The notes under the pieces were generated by a model. That model had not been told where the DNA came from. It searched no databases and saw only the letters and a program-made list of their open reading frames with translations. Both the position numbers and the translations under genes were made by a program. This document shows, in pieces, positions 34,729-44,233 of a stretch of DNA of 64,000 nt (positions within the stretch are counted from its first letter, which is position 1; the number at the start of each line of letters is the position of its first letter). The stretch is from NCBI GenBank assembly GCA_963847945.1, contig CAWKBX010000009.1, forward strand, positions 124,001 to 188,000, read 5' to 3'. The DNA is from JANMJD01 sp963847945. Lineage in GTDB: Bacteria; Actinomycetota; Acidimicrobiia; Acidimicrobiales; Ilumatobacteraceae.

Positions 34729-37700
34729 TCCTGCCGAGCCAGCCGAACCCGACAATTCTCCCGCGTTCGTTGCTCGTCGCCAACCGCGGCGAGATCGCCA
34801 TCCGAGTCATCCGCGCGGCGCGCGATCTCGGCATCCGCACCGTTGCCGTCAGCCCGGCCGACGATGCATCGGCGCTGCACAACCTCAAGGCCGATGCCAT
34901 CCACACCCTGCCCGGACGCGGAGCGCGGGCCTACCTCGACATCGACGCGGTCATCGCCGCCGCCATCGAGACCAGCTGCGACACCGTCCATCCGGGCTAT
35001 GGATTCCTGGCCGAGAACGCTGCGTTCGCGACCGCCTGTGCCGCGGCCGGGCTGACGTTCGTCGGCCCGCGACCCGACATATTGGAACTCTTCGGCGACA
35101 AGATCACGGCCCGACGCGCCGCGCAACGGGCCGGCATTGCGGTCTTGCCGGGGTCGGACGGACCGATCGACGCAGTCGGCGCCGAGGCGTTTCTCACCGC
35201 GTTGGGACCCGGCGGGGCGATGATGTTGAAGGCCGTCGCCGGGGGCGGCGGACGCGGCATGCGGGTCGTGCGCGACCCCGCCGAGGTCGCCGAGGCATTC
35301 GCCCGCTGTGCGTCGGAGGCGACCGCGTCCTTCGGTCATGGGGCGGTTTTCGCCGAGGAGTTTCTGCCTGTCGCCCGCCACATCGAGGTGCAGATTCTCG
35401 GTGACGGAAGCGGCGCCGTCGCCCACCTCGGCGAGCGGGACTGCAGCGTGCAGCGTCGCAACCAGAAGCTGATCGAGATCGCCCCAGCGCCGTGCCTGCC
35501 CGGCGGGTTGCGCACGCGGATCATCGACGCGGCAATGTCGCTGGCCGCCGCCGTGCGGTACGACAACATCGGCACCTTCGAGTTCCTCGTCGATGCCACG
35601 GCACTCGATGACGACTCGCGAATCGCGTTCATCGAGGCCAACCCCCGGATTCAGGTGGAACATACGGTCACCGAGGAGGTCACCGGGGTCGACCTGGTCG
35701 AATGCCAGCTACGACTGGCCGGTGGGGCCTCGATCGCTTCGCTGAGCCTGCCCGACCCCACGCCCCGAGGGTGGGCGATTCAAACCCGCATCAATCTCGA
35801 GACGATGGGGGCCGACGGATCGGCGACCCCTACGGGCGGCACGCTTACCGCCTACGACCTGCCGTCGGGGCGGGGGCTGCGGGTCGACGGGTACGGCTAC
35901 GTCGGGTACGCCACCAACCCCGGATTCGATTCGCTGCTCGCCAAGCTCATCGTCCACCGACCCACCGGCTCCTTCGCCGAGGCGGTCGCCAAGGCCTACG
36001 CGGCCCTGTGCGAGTGCCGGATCGAGGGTGCGGCGACCAACATCGGGTTCCTCCAGGATCTGCTGGTCGCGCTCGGCCAAATCCGCCACTGTGGAGTCGA
36101 GGACGCGGAAAACATCACGTCGGACTCCACAGTGGAGCCGGACAGCGAGAGTTCAGGCCGCGAGAGTTCAGGCCGCGAGAGTTCAGGCCGCGAGAGTTCA
36201 GGCGGCGAGGGACCCGCCCGCCGCCTTCGCCTGAGCACCGGGTTCGTCGCCGAGCATCTAGCCCGAGGCGCTACGGCACGGGATCATCGGCGACGGTACG
36301 TCGACGTCGCGGTGGCCGCCGCCGGTGGTGCGGCGGGTCCGGCGGCGGTGGAAGTACCACCCGGCACACTGGCCGTGACCGCACCGATGTCCGGCGTCGT
36401 TGTCTCGGTCGACCGGCGCGCCGGAGACGCCGTCCACGCCGGTCAGCTGATCGTGGTGATCGAAGCGATGAAGATGGAGCACGAGATCCGCGCCCCGCGC
36501 AGTGGAACGGTGATCGCCTCCCTCGTCGCCGTCGGCGACCCCGTGCTCACCGGCCAGGTGCTCGCCACGCTCGATCCAACGGGAGCCACCGACGACGACG
36601 CCCGCGACGAGATCGCGGTCGATCCCGATCACATCCGCGCCGACCTCGCCGAGGTCGTCGAACGTCACCGGATCACCCTCGACGCGGCGCGACCCGATGC
36701 TGTAGCACGACGACGCAAGACCGGCCAACGCACCGCCCGCGAAAACGTCGCCGCCCTCGTCGATGACGGCACGTTCGTCGAGTATGGACCGCTCGCGGTG
36801 GCCGCCCAACGGCGTCGACGGACCATGGCGGAGCTGATCGTCAAGAGCCCCGCTGACGGGATGATCACCGGAATCGGCCGGATCAACGGCGACCTTTTCG
36901 CCGATCCGGCCGGCCGTTGCGCGGTGCTCGCCTATGACTACACCGTGTTCGCCGGCACCCAGGGGATCAAGAACCACGCCAAGACCGACCGGATGATCCA
37001 CGTCGCTCGCGACGGACGGCTGCCGTTGATCCTGTTCGGCGAGGGTGGCGGCGGACGCCCCGGCGAAGATTCGGGCGACTACGGCGAGACGTTCGCCGAG
37101 TTTGCCCAGCTCAGTGGGCAGGTGCCGATGGTCGCCATCGTCTCGGGTCGGTGCTACGCCGGGAACGCATCGCTGGTTGGGTGCTGTGATGTGATCATCG
37201 CCACCAAGAACTCGAACATCGGGATGGGTGGCCCTGCGATGATCGAGGGCGGCGGCCTCGGGGTGTACCGTCCCGAGGAGATCGGCCCGATCGATGTGCA
37301 GATCGCCAGCGGCGTGGTCGACATTGCAGTCGATGACGAGGTTGAGGCGGTGCGGGTCGCCAAGCAATACCTGTCGTACTTCCAGGGACGACTCAAGCAG
37401 TGGGAGGCCCCCGACCAGCGCCCGATGCGCCACATCATCCCCGAGAACCGCCTGCGCGCCTACGACGTGCGTCAGGTGATCGAGACGCTGGCCGATGTGG
37501 GGTCGGTGCTGGAGTTGCGGCGCGGGTTCGGCGACACCGTGATCACCGCGTTCGCCCGGGTCGAGGGACGGCCCGTTGGGATCATGGCCAACAACCCGAG
37601 CGTGCTCGGCGGGGCGATCGATTCCGACGGGGCCGACAAAGGAGCCCGGTTCCTGCAGTTGTGCGACACGTTCGACCTGCCGATCCTGTCGCTGGTTGAC

Positions 37701-38180
37701 ACCCCGGGGATCATGGTCGGTCCCGACGTCGAGAAGACCGCCCTGGTGCGCCACTCGAGCCGGATGTTCCTCGCCGGAGCGAACCTGACCGTGCCGACGT
37801 TCGCCATCATCCTGCGCAAGTCGTACGGACTCGGCGGCATCGTGATGTCGGGCGGCTCGTTCAAGGCGAGCAACTTCACCGTCGCCTGGCCGACCGGCGA
37901 GTGGGGGACGATGGGCCTGGAGGGGTCGGTCACCCTCGCCTACCGCAACGAGATGGCCGCCATCGCCGACCCGGCCGAGCGCAAGAAGTTCTTCGACGAC
38001 CACGTCGCCGCGGAATACACCAAGGGCAAGGCCGTGCGCCTCGCCACCGGGTTCGCCATCGACGACACCATCGACCCAGCCGACTCCCGCTTCTGGCTCG
38101 CCAACCTGCTCGCCTCGATGCGCCCACCAGCGCCACTCACCGGTCGGGCCAAGAAACGCCCCGCCGTCGACGCCTGGTAA
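34725..38180 (+). CDS. Single-chain biotin-dependent acyl-CoA carboxylase (BC-BCCP-CT)
   Basis: Multidomain carboxylase of 1151 residues. Biotin carboxylase covers about 1-450 (ANRGEIAIRVIRAAR, ATP-grasp KAVAGGGGRGM, ERDCSVQRRNQK, IEANPRIQVEHTVTEE). A linker follows, with a four-fold ESSGR repeat (475-494). The biotinyl domain has the target lysine Lys583 in EAMKMEH. The carboxyltransferase runs from about 650 to the end (RTARENVAALVDDGTF, GGGRPGEDSGDYGE, SLVDTPGIMVGP). This resembles the single-chain long-chain acyl-CoA carboxylase (LCC) described in mycobacteria, which takes acyl-CoA substrates of varied length. It is the last gene of the overlapping SDR-QOR-carboxylase operon. Confidence 0.93.
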   Translation: MILPSQPNPTILPRSLLVANRGEIAIRVIRAARDLGIRTVAVSPADDASALHNLKADAIHTLPGRGARAYLDIDAVIAAAIETSCDTVHPGYGFLAENAAFATACAAAGLTFVGPRPDILELFGDKITARRAAQRAGIAVLPGSDGPIDAVGAEAFLTALGPGGAMMLKAVAGGGGRGMRVVRDPAEVAEAFARCASEATASFGHGAVFAEEFLPVARHIEVQILGDGSGAVAHLGERDCSVQRRNQKLIEIAPAPCLPGGLRTRIIDAAMSLAAAVRYDNIGTFEFLVDATALDDDSRIAFIEANPRIQVEHTVTEEVTGVDLVECQLRLAGGASIASLSLPDPTPRGWAIQTRINLETMGADGSATPTGGTLTAYDLPSGRGLRVDGYGYVGYATNPGFDSLLAKLIVHRPTGSFAEAVAKAYAALCECRIEGAATNIGFLQDLLVALGQIRHCGVEDAENITSDSTVEPDSESSGRESSGRESSGRESSGGEGPARRLRLSTGFVAEHLARGATARDHRRRYVDVAVAAAGGAAGPAAVEVPPGTLAVTAPMSGVVVSVDRRAGDAVHAGQLIVVIEAMKMEHEIRAPRSGTVIASLVAVGDPVLTGQVLATLDPTGATDDDARDEIAVDPDHIRADLAEVVERHRITLDAARPDAVARRRKTGQRTARENVAALVDDGTFVEYGPLAVAAQRRRRTMAELIVKSPADGMITGIGRINGDLFADPAGRCAVLAYDYTVFAGTQGIKNHAKTDRMIHVARDGRLPLILFGEGGGGRPGEDSGDYGETFAEFAQLSGQVPMVAIVSGRCYAGNASLVGCCDVIIATKNSNIGMGGPAMIEGGGLGVYRPEEIGPIDVQIASGVVDIAVDDEVEAVRVAKQYLSYFQGRLKQWEAPDQRPMRHIIPENRLRAYDVRQVIETLADVGSVLELRRGFGDTVITAFARVEGRPVGIMANNPSVLGGAIDSDGADKGARFLQLCDTFDLPILSLVDTPGIMVGPDVEKTALVRHSSRMFLAGANLTVPTFAIILRKSYGLGGIVMSGGSFKASNFTVAWPTGEWGTMGLEGSVTLAYRNEMAAIADPAERKKFFDDHVAAEYTKGKAVRLATGFAIDDTIDPADSRFWLANLLASMRPPAPLTGRAKKRPAVDAW
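36086..36135 (+). repeat. Perfect 13-bp inverted repeat inside the carboxylase linker
   Basis: CCACTGTGGAGTC (36086-36098) and its exact reverse complement (36123-36135) flank 24 bases. It lies just before the four 15-bp tandem repeats and within coding sequence. Confidence 0.8.
36147..36206 (+). repeat. Four tandem 15-bp repeats encoding ESSGR/ESSGG
   Basis: GAGAGTTCAGGCCGC is repeated three times exactly, and a fourth copy differs by one base. The repeat is in frame and adds a flexible, Ser-Gly-rich linker between the biotin carboxylase and biotinyl domains. Confidence 0.9.
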
Positions 38181-38188
38181 ACCGAGAT

Positions 38189-39058
38189 TCAGTCTTGGGC
38201 AGCCAGCCAGGCTTGATGGGCTCCGTGCACCCGCGTCCACAGCACGTGCCGGTCCGCGGCTGACACGTCGGCCAACGGGAGATCGAACCCGTCGGCGAGC
38301 GCCTCGAACCATTCCGATTCCGAGACCAGGGTCCGTTCCGACACGACCGACGACTCGACGCGTTGGAGCACTTGGCCACGGATCACGTCGACGCCCGTGG
38401 CATCGCGGCGCTGCACGGTGAGGGTCTGCACGAACACCGAATCGGGCGACGTCGACAGGAACTCGTGGCGATCGTCGAATTCGCCGATCGCCGCGGGCTC
38501 GGAGCGGAACACCATCCCGGCGAACGATCCCGACGGATGGTGCTGGAACTGCCAGTCGGCAAACGACGCATCGCTGATCGCCAATCCGAACTCGAATGGA
38601 CCCTGTCGATAGGTGCCAGCGACGAGCGGCAACGGTTCGTGCAGGGCGTCGCCAAGGCCGGCATCGACATACCACGAACCATCAGGGCACCCGTCGGCGG
38701 GTAACCCGTGAACCTGAAGCACGAGATGATTCGTCATTGCCTCGACCGTCGGACCATCGGCCCGGTGAACGCCACCGACATGCAGGGTGACGTCGTAACC
38801 AAGCGCCTCGAGCAGCAGGCTGAAGGCCCCATTGATCTGGAAACAGTATCCGCCACGCTGGCGGTAGGCGATGCGCCGCAGCGATGCCAGCCGATCAACA
38901 CCCCACCGTTCACCCAGGTGAATCCACGTGGTCTCGTATGGCACCCGCTCCAACACCGCCCGGTGCAGACGAACCAACGCATCGGCCGACGGTGGTTCAC
39001 GTTCAACCCTCAGGCGTGAGAGAAACGCCGAAACGTCCGCTGCCGAGAGATCAGTCAT
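38189..39058 (-). CDS. nat: Arylamine N-acetyltransferase
   Basis: Cytosolic NAT of 289 residues that transfers an acyl group from CoA to arylamines or hydrazines. The catalytic triad is visible as Cys72 in RGGYCFQING, His111 in TNHLVLQV and Asp132 in WYVDAGLG. VPYETTWIHLGE near the N-terminus is also characteristic. The ATG at 39058 has a -10-like TACGAT eight bases upstream; a TTG one codon earlier is possible. It overlaps no gene but ends 8 bases from the carboxylase stop, in convergent orientation. Actinobacterial NATs often sit in sterol or aromatic catabolic regions; here the neighbours are compatible with that but do not prove it. Confidence 0.9.
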   Translation of the reverse strand: MTDLSAADVSAFLSRLRVEREPPSADALVRLHRAVLERVPYETTWIHLGERWGVDRLASLRRIAYRQRGGYCFQINGAFSLLLEALGYDVTLHVGGVHRADGPTVEAMTNHLVLQVHGLPADGCPDGSWYVDAGLGDALHEPLPLVAGTYRQGPFEFGLAISDASFADWQFQHHPSGSFAGMVFRSEPAAIGEFDDRHEFLSTSPDSVFVQTLTVQRRDATGVDVIRGQVLQRVESSVVSERTLVSESEWFEALADGFDLPLADVSAADRHVLWTRVHGAHQAWLAAQD

Positions 39059-39066
39059 CAACTTTC

Positions 39067-39072
39067 ATCGTA
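39067..39072 (-). promoter_or_regulatory. -10-like element (TACGAT) upstream of nat
   Basis: TACGAT on the minus strand ends eight bases before the ATG of nat. No Shine-Dalgarno sequence is visible in the 54-base divergent gap. Confidence 0.4.
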
Positions 39073-39102
39073 GGACGATGTCGGGATCGATCGACCAGAT
39101 TG

Positions 39103-39108
39103 TACGGT
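39103..39108 (+). promoter_or_regulatory. -10 element (TACGGT) of an apparently leaderless promoter
   Basis: TACGGT ends seven bases before the GTG of the M20 peptidase gene, in the same gap that serves nat on the other strand. Confidence 0.45.
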
Positions 39109-39115
39109 CGGGTCC

Positions 39116-40396
39116 GTGACCGCAGCAGACCGGGTGCTCAACATCATCGACGAACGACGCGACCCGATGCTGGGACTGCTTGCCGAATTGATCGCCATTC
39201 CCAGTGTCGGGGGAACCGACGCGGAGAACGAGGCGATTGCGCACATGAGTCGGCTCTACGGCGGCTGCGGGCTCGACGTCGACCACTGGCAGATCGACCT
39301 CACCGACGTGACCGGTCGCCACGACTTTCCCGGCGTCGAGGTCGACCGCCAGGAGGCCTGGGGGGTCGTCGGGCGCCTTGGTGGGCGCGGCGGCGGATCC
39401 GGGCGGTCGTTGATGTTCAACGGCCATGTCGACGTCGTGCCCCCGGGTGACTCTGCGGCCTGGACGACCACTCCGTACGACCCGCGGGTCGCCAATGGCC
39501 GCCTGTTCGGACGAGGAAGTTGCGACATGAAGGGCGGAGTGATCGCCTCGCTGTGGGCCGTCGATGCCATCCGCCGGGCCGGGGTCGCCCTTGAACACGA
39601 TCTGTTGCTCACCGCCGTTCTGGGCGAGGAGGACGGCGGACTGGGCACCTACAGCGTTCTCGATCGCGGCTGGCGACCGGACACCTGCGTGATTCCTGAG
39701 CCGACCAATCTCGATCTCGTTCCGGCCAATGCGGGAGCGTTGACCTTCCGGCTGATCGTTTCGGGCCAGGCCACGCATGCGTCGCGCCGCGCCGCCGGGG
39801 TGAGCGCGTTCGAGAAGTTCCTCCCGCTCTACGGCGCGCTGCAACGGCTCGAGGAGCGACGCAACGCCGGGGTCACCTCAACCAACCCCCAGTTCGAGCT
39901 GGCCTACCCGATCTCGATCGGAACGCTCGCCTGCGGCGACTGGGCGTCGTCGGTTCCCGATCTGTTGGTCGCCAACGGGCGATGCGGTGTCGCCATCGAC
40001 GAACCGTTGGCCGATGCCCGCCTGGCGTTGGAGACGGCCATTGCCGAGGTGTGCGACGCCGATCCCTGGTTGCGGGATCATCCCGCTCGAGTCGAGTGGT
40101 GGGGCGGCCAATTCGCCAGCGGGCGGATGCCAGCAGGCAGCGACCTGATGGACCGGGTGATTCGGGCCCACGACCGCGTCTCTTGCGTCCATCCATCAAG
40201 TTGGATCGCGCCATACGGCAGTGATCTGCGATTGATGACGGGCATCGGCGGCGTCGAAACCGTGCAGTACGGCCCCGGCGATGTCACCCTCGCCCATGGC
40301 CCCGACGAGTCGGTGGTGGTGGACGACGTGTTGACCACCGCCCGGACGTTGGCGCTTCTGGCTCTCGACATCTGTGGTGTCGCCTCCGACCACTGA
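39116..40396 (+). CDS. M20-family peptidase / acetylornithine deacetylase-like
   Basis: Dinuclear zinc amidohydrolase of 426 residues. The metal-binding sequence runs GHVDVVPPGD (His-x-Asp), RGSCDMKGG (bridging Asp), LGEEDGG (catalytic and ligand Glu) and a terminal His in TLAHGPDES. The order and length match ArgE/DapE-like proteins with an inserted dimerisation domain (about 190-310). The GTG at 39116 follows a -10-like hexamer. No signal peptide is present, so it acts in the cytosol on an N-acyl amino acid or peptide. It stands alone, divergent from nat and convergent with the DoxX-like gene. Confidence 0.88.
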   Translation: MTAADRVLNIIDERRDPMLGLLAELIAIPSVGGTDAENEAIAHMSRLYGGCGLDVDHWQIDLTDVTGRHDFPGVEVDRQEAWGVVGRLGGRGGGSGRSLMFNGHVDVVPPGDSAAWTTTPYDPRVANGRLFGRGSCDMKGGVIASLWAVDAIRRAGVALEHDLLLTAVLGEEDGGLGTYSVLDRGWRPDTCVIPEPTNLDLVPANAGALTFRLIVSGQATHASRRAAGVSAFEKFLPLYGALQRLEERRNAGVTSTNPQFELAYPISIGTLACGDWASSVPDLLVANGRCGVAIDEPLADARLALETAIAEVCDADPWLRDHPARVEWWGGQFASGRMPAGSDLMDRVIRAHDRVSCVHPSSWIAPYGSDLRLMTGIGGVETVQYGPGDVTLAHGPDESVVVDDVLTTARTLALLALDICGVASDH

Positions 40397-40415
40397 CCAC
40401 GACGGATCGACAGTG

Positions 40416-40444
40416 TCCGCGGCCGCGCGATACGCGGCCGCGGA
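40416..40444. terminator. Strong stem-loop between convergent genes
   Basis: TCCGCGGCCGCG pairs perfectly with CGCGGCCGCGGA around a five-base loop (CGATA). It occupies the 59-base gap between the M20 peptidase and DoxX-like genes and should block read-through either way, although T tracts are absent. Confidence 0.75.
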
Positions 40445-40455
40445 ACGGCGGCGAC

Positions 40456-40857
40456 CTACTTGAAGACGCCGTCGGTGATCGTGTTCGGCCAGTACGCCGA
40501 CGATGCGAGGATCAAACCGGCCCCGGCCATCGAGACGTTCTTCATGAATGAAGCCATCTCGCCCTGTTTGGTCTGCGGGTCGGTCTCCTCCCAGAAGCGG
40601 TGCATCATGAAGGCCATGATCAGGCACATCAGGGCCAAGCCGAGGCCCGCAAGATCCATCCAGATCCCCAGGATCACCGCGACGCCACCGAGCAGCATCA
40701 ACACCCCGGACAGCTGCACCATCAGCTTGGCGTTCGGTACCTTCTTGTGGGCGGCGTACTGAGCCGACCCTTCGGTCTGGGTGAGATGCCCCACCCCCGA
40801 TCCGATGAACACCAGGCTGAACAAAATTCGCCCAATCATGAACACTGTCTCACGCAT
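40456..40857 (-). CDS. DoxX-like membrane protein
   Basis: Small integral membrane protein of 133 residues with four hydrophobic segments, starting MRETVFMIGRILFSLVFIGSGVGHL. The conserved Gly-x-His of the first helix and the loop AHKKVPNAKLM before helix 2 fit the DoxX/DoxD-like family. A good ribosome site (GGGGGTTT) precedes the ATG at 40857. Members serve varied redox functions and the role here is unknown. It lies downstream of the enoyl-CoA hydratase gene with a 91-base gap, so co-transcription is possible. Confidence 0.85.
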   Translation of the reverse strand: MRETVFMIGRILFSLVFIGSGVGHLTQTEGSAQYAAHKKVPNAKLMVQLSGVLMLLGGVAVILGIWMDLAGLGLALMCLIMAFMMHRFWEETDPQTKQGEMASFMKNVSMAGAGLILASSAYWPNTITDGVFK

Positions 40858-40948
40858 TGAAACCCCCGGTTATCGATAAGCGCTAACAGCGGTGGACTGT
40901 ACACCCACCTGCCGGAGCGATCTGACGATACTTCGGCCAAGCGCAACC

Positions 40949-41687
40949 TCAGCGGCCGCCGCGGCGCATCCGTTCCTTGGCATCGGCCGGCAGGCCGTGG
41001 GGCAGGGTGCGCTCGTGGAGTAACGCTGCGACGCGGGTCCGCTCGCCGGCATCAGCGACGAGCGCCTTGTCGATGCGGTTGGTGCCCCAGGAGTTGGCGA
41101 GGATCTCCGCGACGAGCGCGGCCACGGCGGCATCGAGTTCATCGTCGGCCACGCAGTGATCGACCAGGCCGATCGCGGCCGCCTCGCGCCCGAGATTCGG
41201 CGGCTGGTGTACATCAATTCCTTGGCCATCGACCGTCCGACGCGCTCGGGGAGACGCACCGACATGCCCCAGATCGGGGCGAGGCCCCATTGGCCGTGGG
41301 TGTCGCCGAGCTTGGTCGACTCCGCCGCGATGAGGATGTCGCAGCCGAGCGCCAACTCCAGACCGCCGGTGAAGCAGTGGCCGTGGAGGCGGGCGATCGT
41401 CGGTTGGGGCAGGTTCTCCAACGCGTCGACCGTCTCGGGTTCGAAGTGGCGGCTCGGCGCCCGCTCGCCCGGTGGCGATCGATCCGAGATCGTGGCCGGC
41501 GCAGAACGAGCGCCCGGCGCCCTGGAGCACCACGCAGCCGACCGACTCGTCGGTGGCGATGGCGTCGATGTGGGCCCGCAACGCCACGAACGACGCGGGC
41601 GACATCGCGTTGAGCTTGTCGGGCCGGTTCAACGTCAAGCGTCGCCAGGCCGCCTTCGTCGTGGCGAATCACCAGGTCATCGGTCAT
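40949..41687 (-). pseudogene. Enoyl-CoA hydratase/isomerase family protein, frameshifted
   Basis: Crotonase-fold protein of about 245 residues. Joined frames give MTDDLVIRHDEGGLATL, then LNRPDKLNAMSPASFVALR, then GAGRSFCAGHDLGSI, HGHCFTGGLELALGCDILIA and ISGAEAAAIGLVDHCVA, i.e. both oxyanion-hole segments and the acidic GL-DH region. Breaks lie near 41638 (one extra T), 41480 and 41190. Position 41687 is an ATG with GAGGAA nine bases after the stop of the acyl-CoA dehydrogenase gene, so it is the fourth member of the 45454-to-40949 operon. The conserved sequence across breaks suggests read errors rather than decay. Confidence 0.8.
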
Positions 41688-41696
41688 GTTCGTTCC

Positions 41697-42952
41697 TCAG
41701 CTTCGGGGGACTTGGTTCCATGGTCTGCCGTGGAAGGGGTCGGGTTCGCGGGGCAGGCCGAGCACACGCTCACCGACGATGTTGCGTTGGATCTCCGACG
41801 TGCCGCCCTCGATCGAGTTGGCCCGCGTCCGGAGGAACTGCTCGACAAAGGCCGGCTCATCGGTCGCCCCAGGCAGCCACGCGGTTGCCGCTGCGCCGAG
41901 TAAATCCATCGCTAGCACCTGCAGGGTCTGGTTGGCCGATGCCTTGGCGATCTTGGAGATCGATCCCTCGGGCCCGGCCGGTCGCCCGGCCGCAGCGTTA
42001 GCCCGCGCTCGTAACGCAGTGAGCTGCAGCAAACGGCCCTTGATCCACTCGACAACGATCCGTTGCCGCCACATCGGGTCCGCGGTCGCGCCCGAAGCGA
42101 CGCGCCAATTGCAGCACCTCGTCGATCGTCTTGCCGCCGAGGATTTCGTCCTTCGCCCGCCGCTTTTTGCGGGTGCCCGACAGCACCAGGCGCTCGGCCC
42201 CAAGCGTGGTGATCGATGCCCCCCAGCCCTCGCCGACGGGGGAGATGCGATGGAGGTCGGGCATTCGCACGTCGGTGAGGAACACCTCGTTGAACTCCAC
42301 CTGACCGGCGATGTTGATCAACGGTCGAACCTCGACCCCGGGGCTGCGCATGTCGACGCCGAAGTACGTGATGCCCTTGTGTTTCGGTCGCGGTCGGGTC
42401 GGTGCGGGCCAGCAGCATGGCGAACTCGCGACTGGTGCCCCATCGTCGTCCACACCTTCTGCCCGTTGATCATCCACTCGTCGCCATCGCGCACCGCGGT
42501 GGTCGCCAACGACGCCAGATCGGAGCCCGCGCCCGGCTCCGAGAACAGCTGGCACCAGCTGCTCCTCGCCCGTGACGATGTGGGGAAGGAAGCGGCGTCT
42601 GGTGTCCTCCGACGACCACTGCAGAATCGTTGGCGCGGCAAGCACAACCCCGACCCGCGCGGACACGTGGGGCGACTTCCCATGCGTCGAGCAGCGTCAG
42701 CGCTGCCTGGGCATCGGCTACCGGCCAGGCCCCGCCCGCCATGCGCCGGGTCCCAGTGCGGGGCAACCCACCCGGCCGCGCCGAGCTTGCGGACCAGCGC
42801 CGGATTGTCGAAGCCGACCTTCGCGGCGAGCATCCCCGCCTCGTCACCGGCTCGGGCCGCGGCGACCCAGTCGGCGCGGCAACCACGACACGAGAAACGC
42901 CTCGAGTTCCGCAAGGGGACGCAGGCGGCTCGTCGCGCGCCGCGAACGTCAA
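41697..42952 (-). pseudogene. Acyl-CoA dehydrogenase, second of a tandem pair, frameshifted
   Basis: FAD-dependent acyl-CoA dehydrogenase of about 400 residues spread over several frames. Recognisable pieces in order are AGWVAPHWDPAHGGRGLA, QLFSEPGAGSDLASLATTA (flavin and substrate loop), VDMRSPGVEVRPL, FNEVFLTDVRMP, and the C-terminal GGTSEIQRNIVGERVLGLPREP. At least eight frame changes occur. The TTG start at 42952 overlaps the stop of the preceding dehydrogenase (TTGA), a coupling typical of actinobacterial dehydrogenases that form heteromeric complexes. Substrate unknown. Confidence 0.75.
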
Positions 42953-44205
42953 CGGGCGTTGGTGCGCACGTCACGGAACGGCATGTCGATGTCGACGGCC
43001 GGCTCACGGGGCAGCCCCAGCGACTTTTCGCCGATGATGTTGCGCTGGATCTCGTCGGTTCCCCCGGCGATCGACTGGCCGGGCTGGCGAGACAAGGATC
43101 TCGGCGAGCAGTGCCGTCGAGACCCGATTCCGGCCCGCTGAGCATGCCGTGCGCGCCGGCGATCTGGGCGTGAAGCGGCCGCCCGACGAGAGATCTCGCT
43201 GACCCGACGAGCTTGCCGATCGAACCCTCCGGCCCTGCCGGCTTGCCCGCCAACTTCGCCGCCCGCGCCCGCTGCGCGGTCCACTTGGCGGTCTGGTCGA
43301 GCGAGTACAACGGGCGATCCGGGTCGCGGATGACGGGTCCGTGGCGACCCCGCGGGCGCTGGGCGTGGGGGATGACCAGGTCGGCCCGACCGGCCCGCTG
43401 CGGGTACCAGATGTAGGTCTTGGCGTAGTCGGCCGTCTCGAGGGCGGCTTCCTCGCGGCAACGGCCGCCCGAGGCCACGTCCCCCGGCCGAGTACTGCTT
43501 CGCACGCTCGGCAGGCAACGTTCCGATGCCAGCGTCGTCAGCGTCGGCCGCCAGCCTTCGCCGACGTCGCCGACCACGATGGTCGGCCGGGATCCGCGCC
43601 TCGGAGAGGAACACCTCGTTGAACGACGCGTAGCCGGTTCATCTGCATCAGCGGCCGTACCTCGACGCCCGGCTGGTGCATGTCGAGCACGAAGTAGGTG
43701 ATGCCCTTGTGCTTTGGGCACGTCGAAGTTGGTACGGGCCACGAGCATGCCGTAGTCGGCGTGGTGGCGCCGGTGTTCCACACCTTCTGCCCGGTGATGA
43801 CCCACTCGTCACCGTCGCGTGCCGGCGCTCGTCGTCAGCCCGGCCAGGTCGGAGCCCGATGCCGGGCTCGCTGAACAACTGGCACCAGCGGTGCTCACCG
43901 GTCATCGCCGGGCGTAGGAAGCGCGCCTTCAACTCGTCGGAACCGTGTTCGAGCATGGTCGCCGCGGCGAGCGTGATCGCCTGGCCGACGGCCGCGCCAA
44001 CTGCGCCGATGCGGGAGAACTCGGTCGTCGACCACCGCGGCGAGGGCAGGACTGAGGCCCCGGCCGAACCACTCGACGGCCACGACGGGCAGCCCCAGCC
44101 GGACTCGGCCAACAGCGCCCGCCACTCGCGAAGCGGCCGGTCTTGGTCCCAATGGACAGCCAGCCAGGCGCTGACCTCCTCGTGGATCTCGTCGGCGCGG
44201 GTCAT
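42949..44205 (-). pseudogene. Acyl-CoA dehydrogenase, first of a tandem pair, frameshifted
   Basis: FAD-dependent acyl-CoA dehydrogenase of about 400 residues over several frames. It starts MTRADEIHEEVSAWLAVHWD at the ATG at 44205 and continues with QLFSEPG, KHKGITYFVLDMHQPGVEV, FNEVFLSEARIPADH and the C-terminal GGTDEIQRNIIGEKSLGLPREP. The second gene of the pair ends in the same way with IEGGT where this one has IAGGT, so the subunits differ near the position of the catalytic base in some family members. It starts 28 bases after the MetE-like gene stop. Frame changes are numerous, for example near 43860 and 43730. Confidence 0.75.
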
Positions 44206-44233
44206 CGTCACAGTCTCGCGGTCGACGGGTTGA

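Noticed and set aside
36147..36206. CRISPR-like array
   Set aside because: The 15-bp units are directly adjacent, in frame and without spacers.
36258..38675. An 805-codon open frame on the - strand
   Set aside because: It overlaps the carboxylase and N-acetyltransferase genes, both of which have clear active-site motifs. It has no domain of its own.
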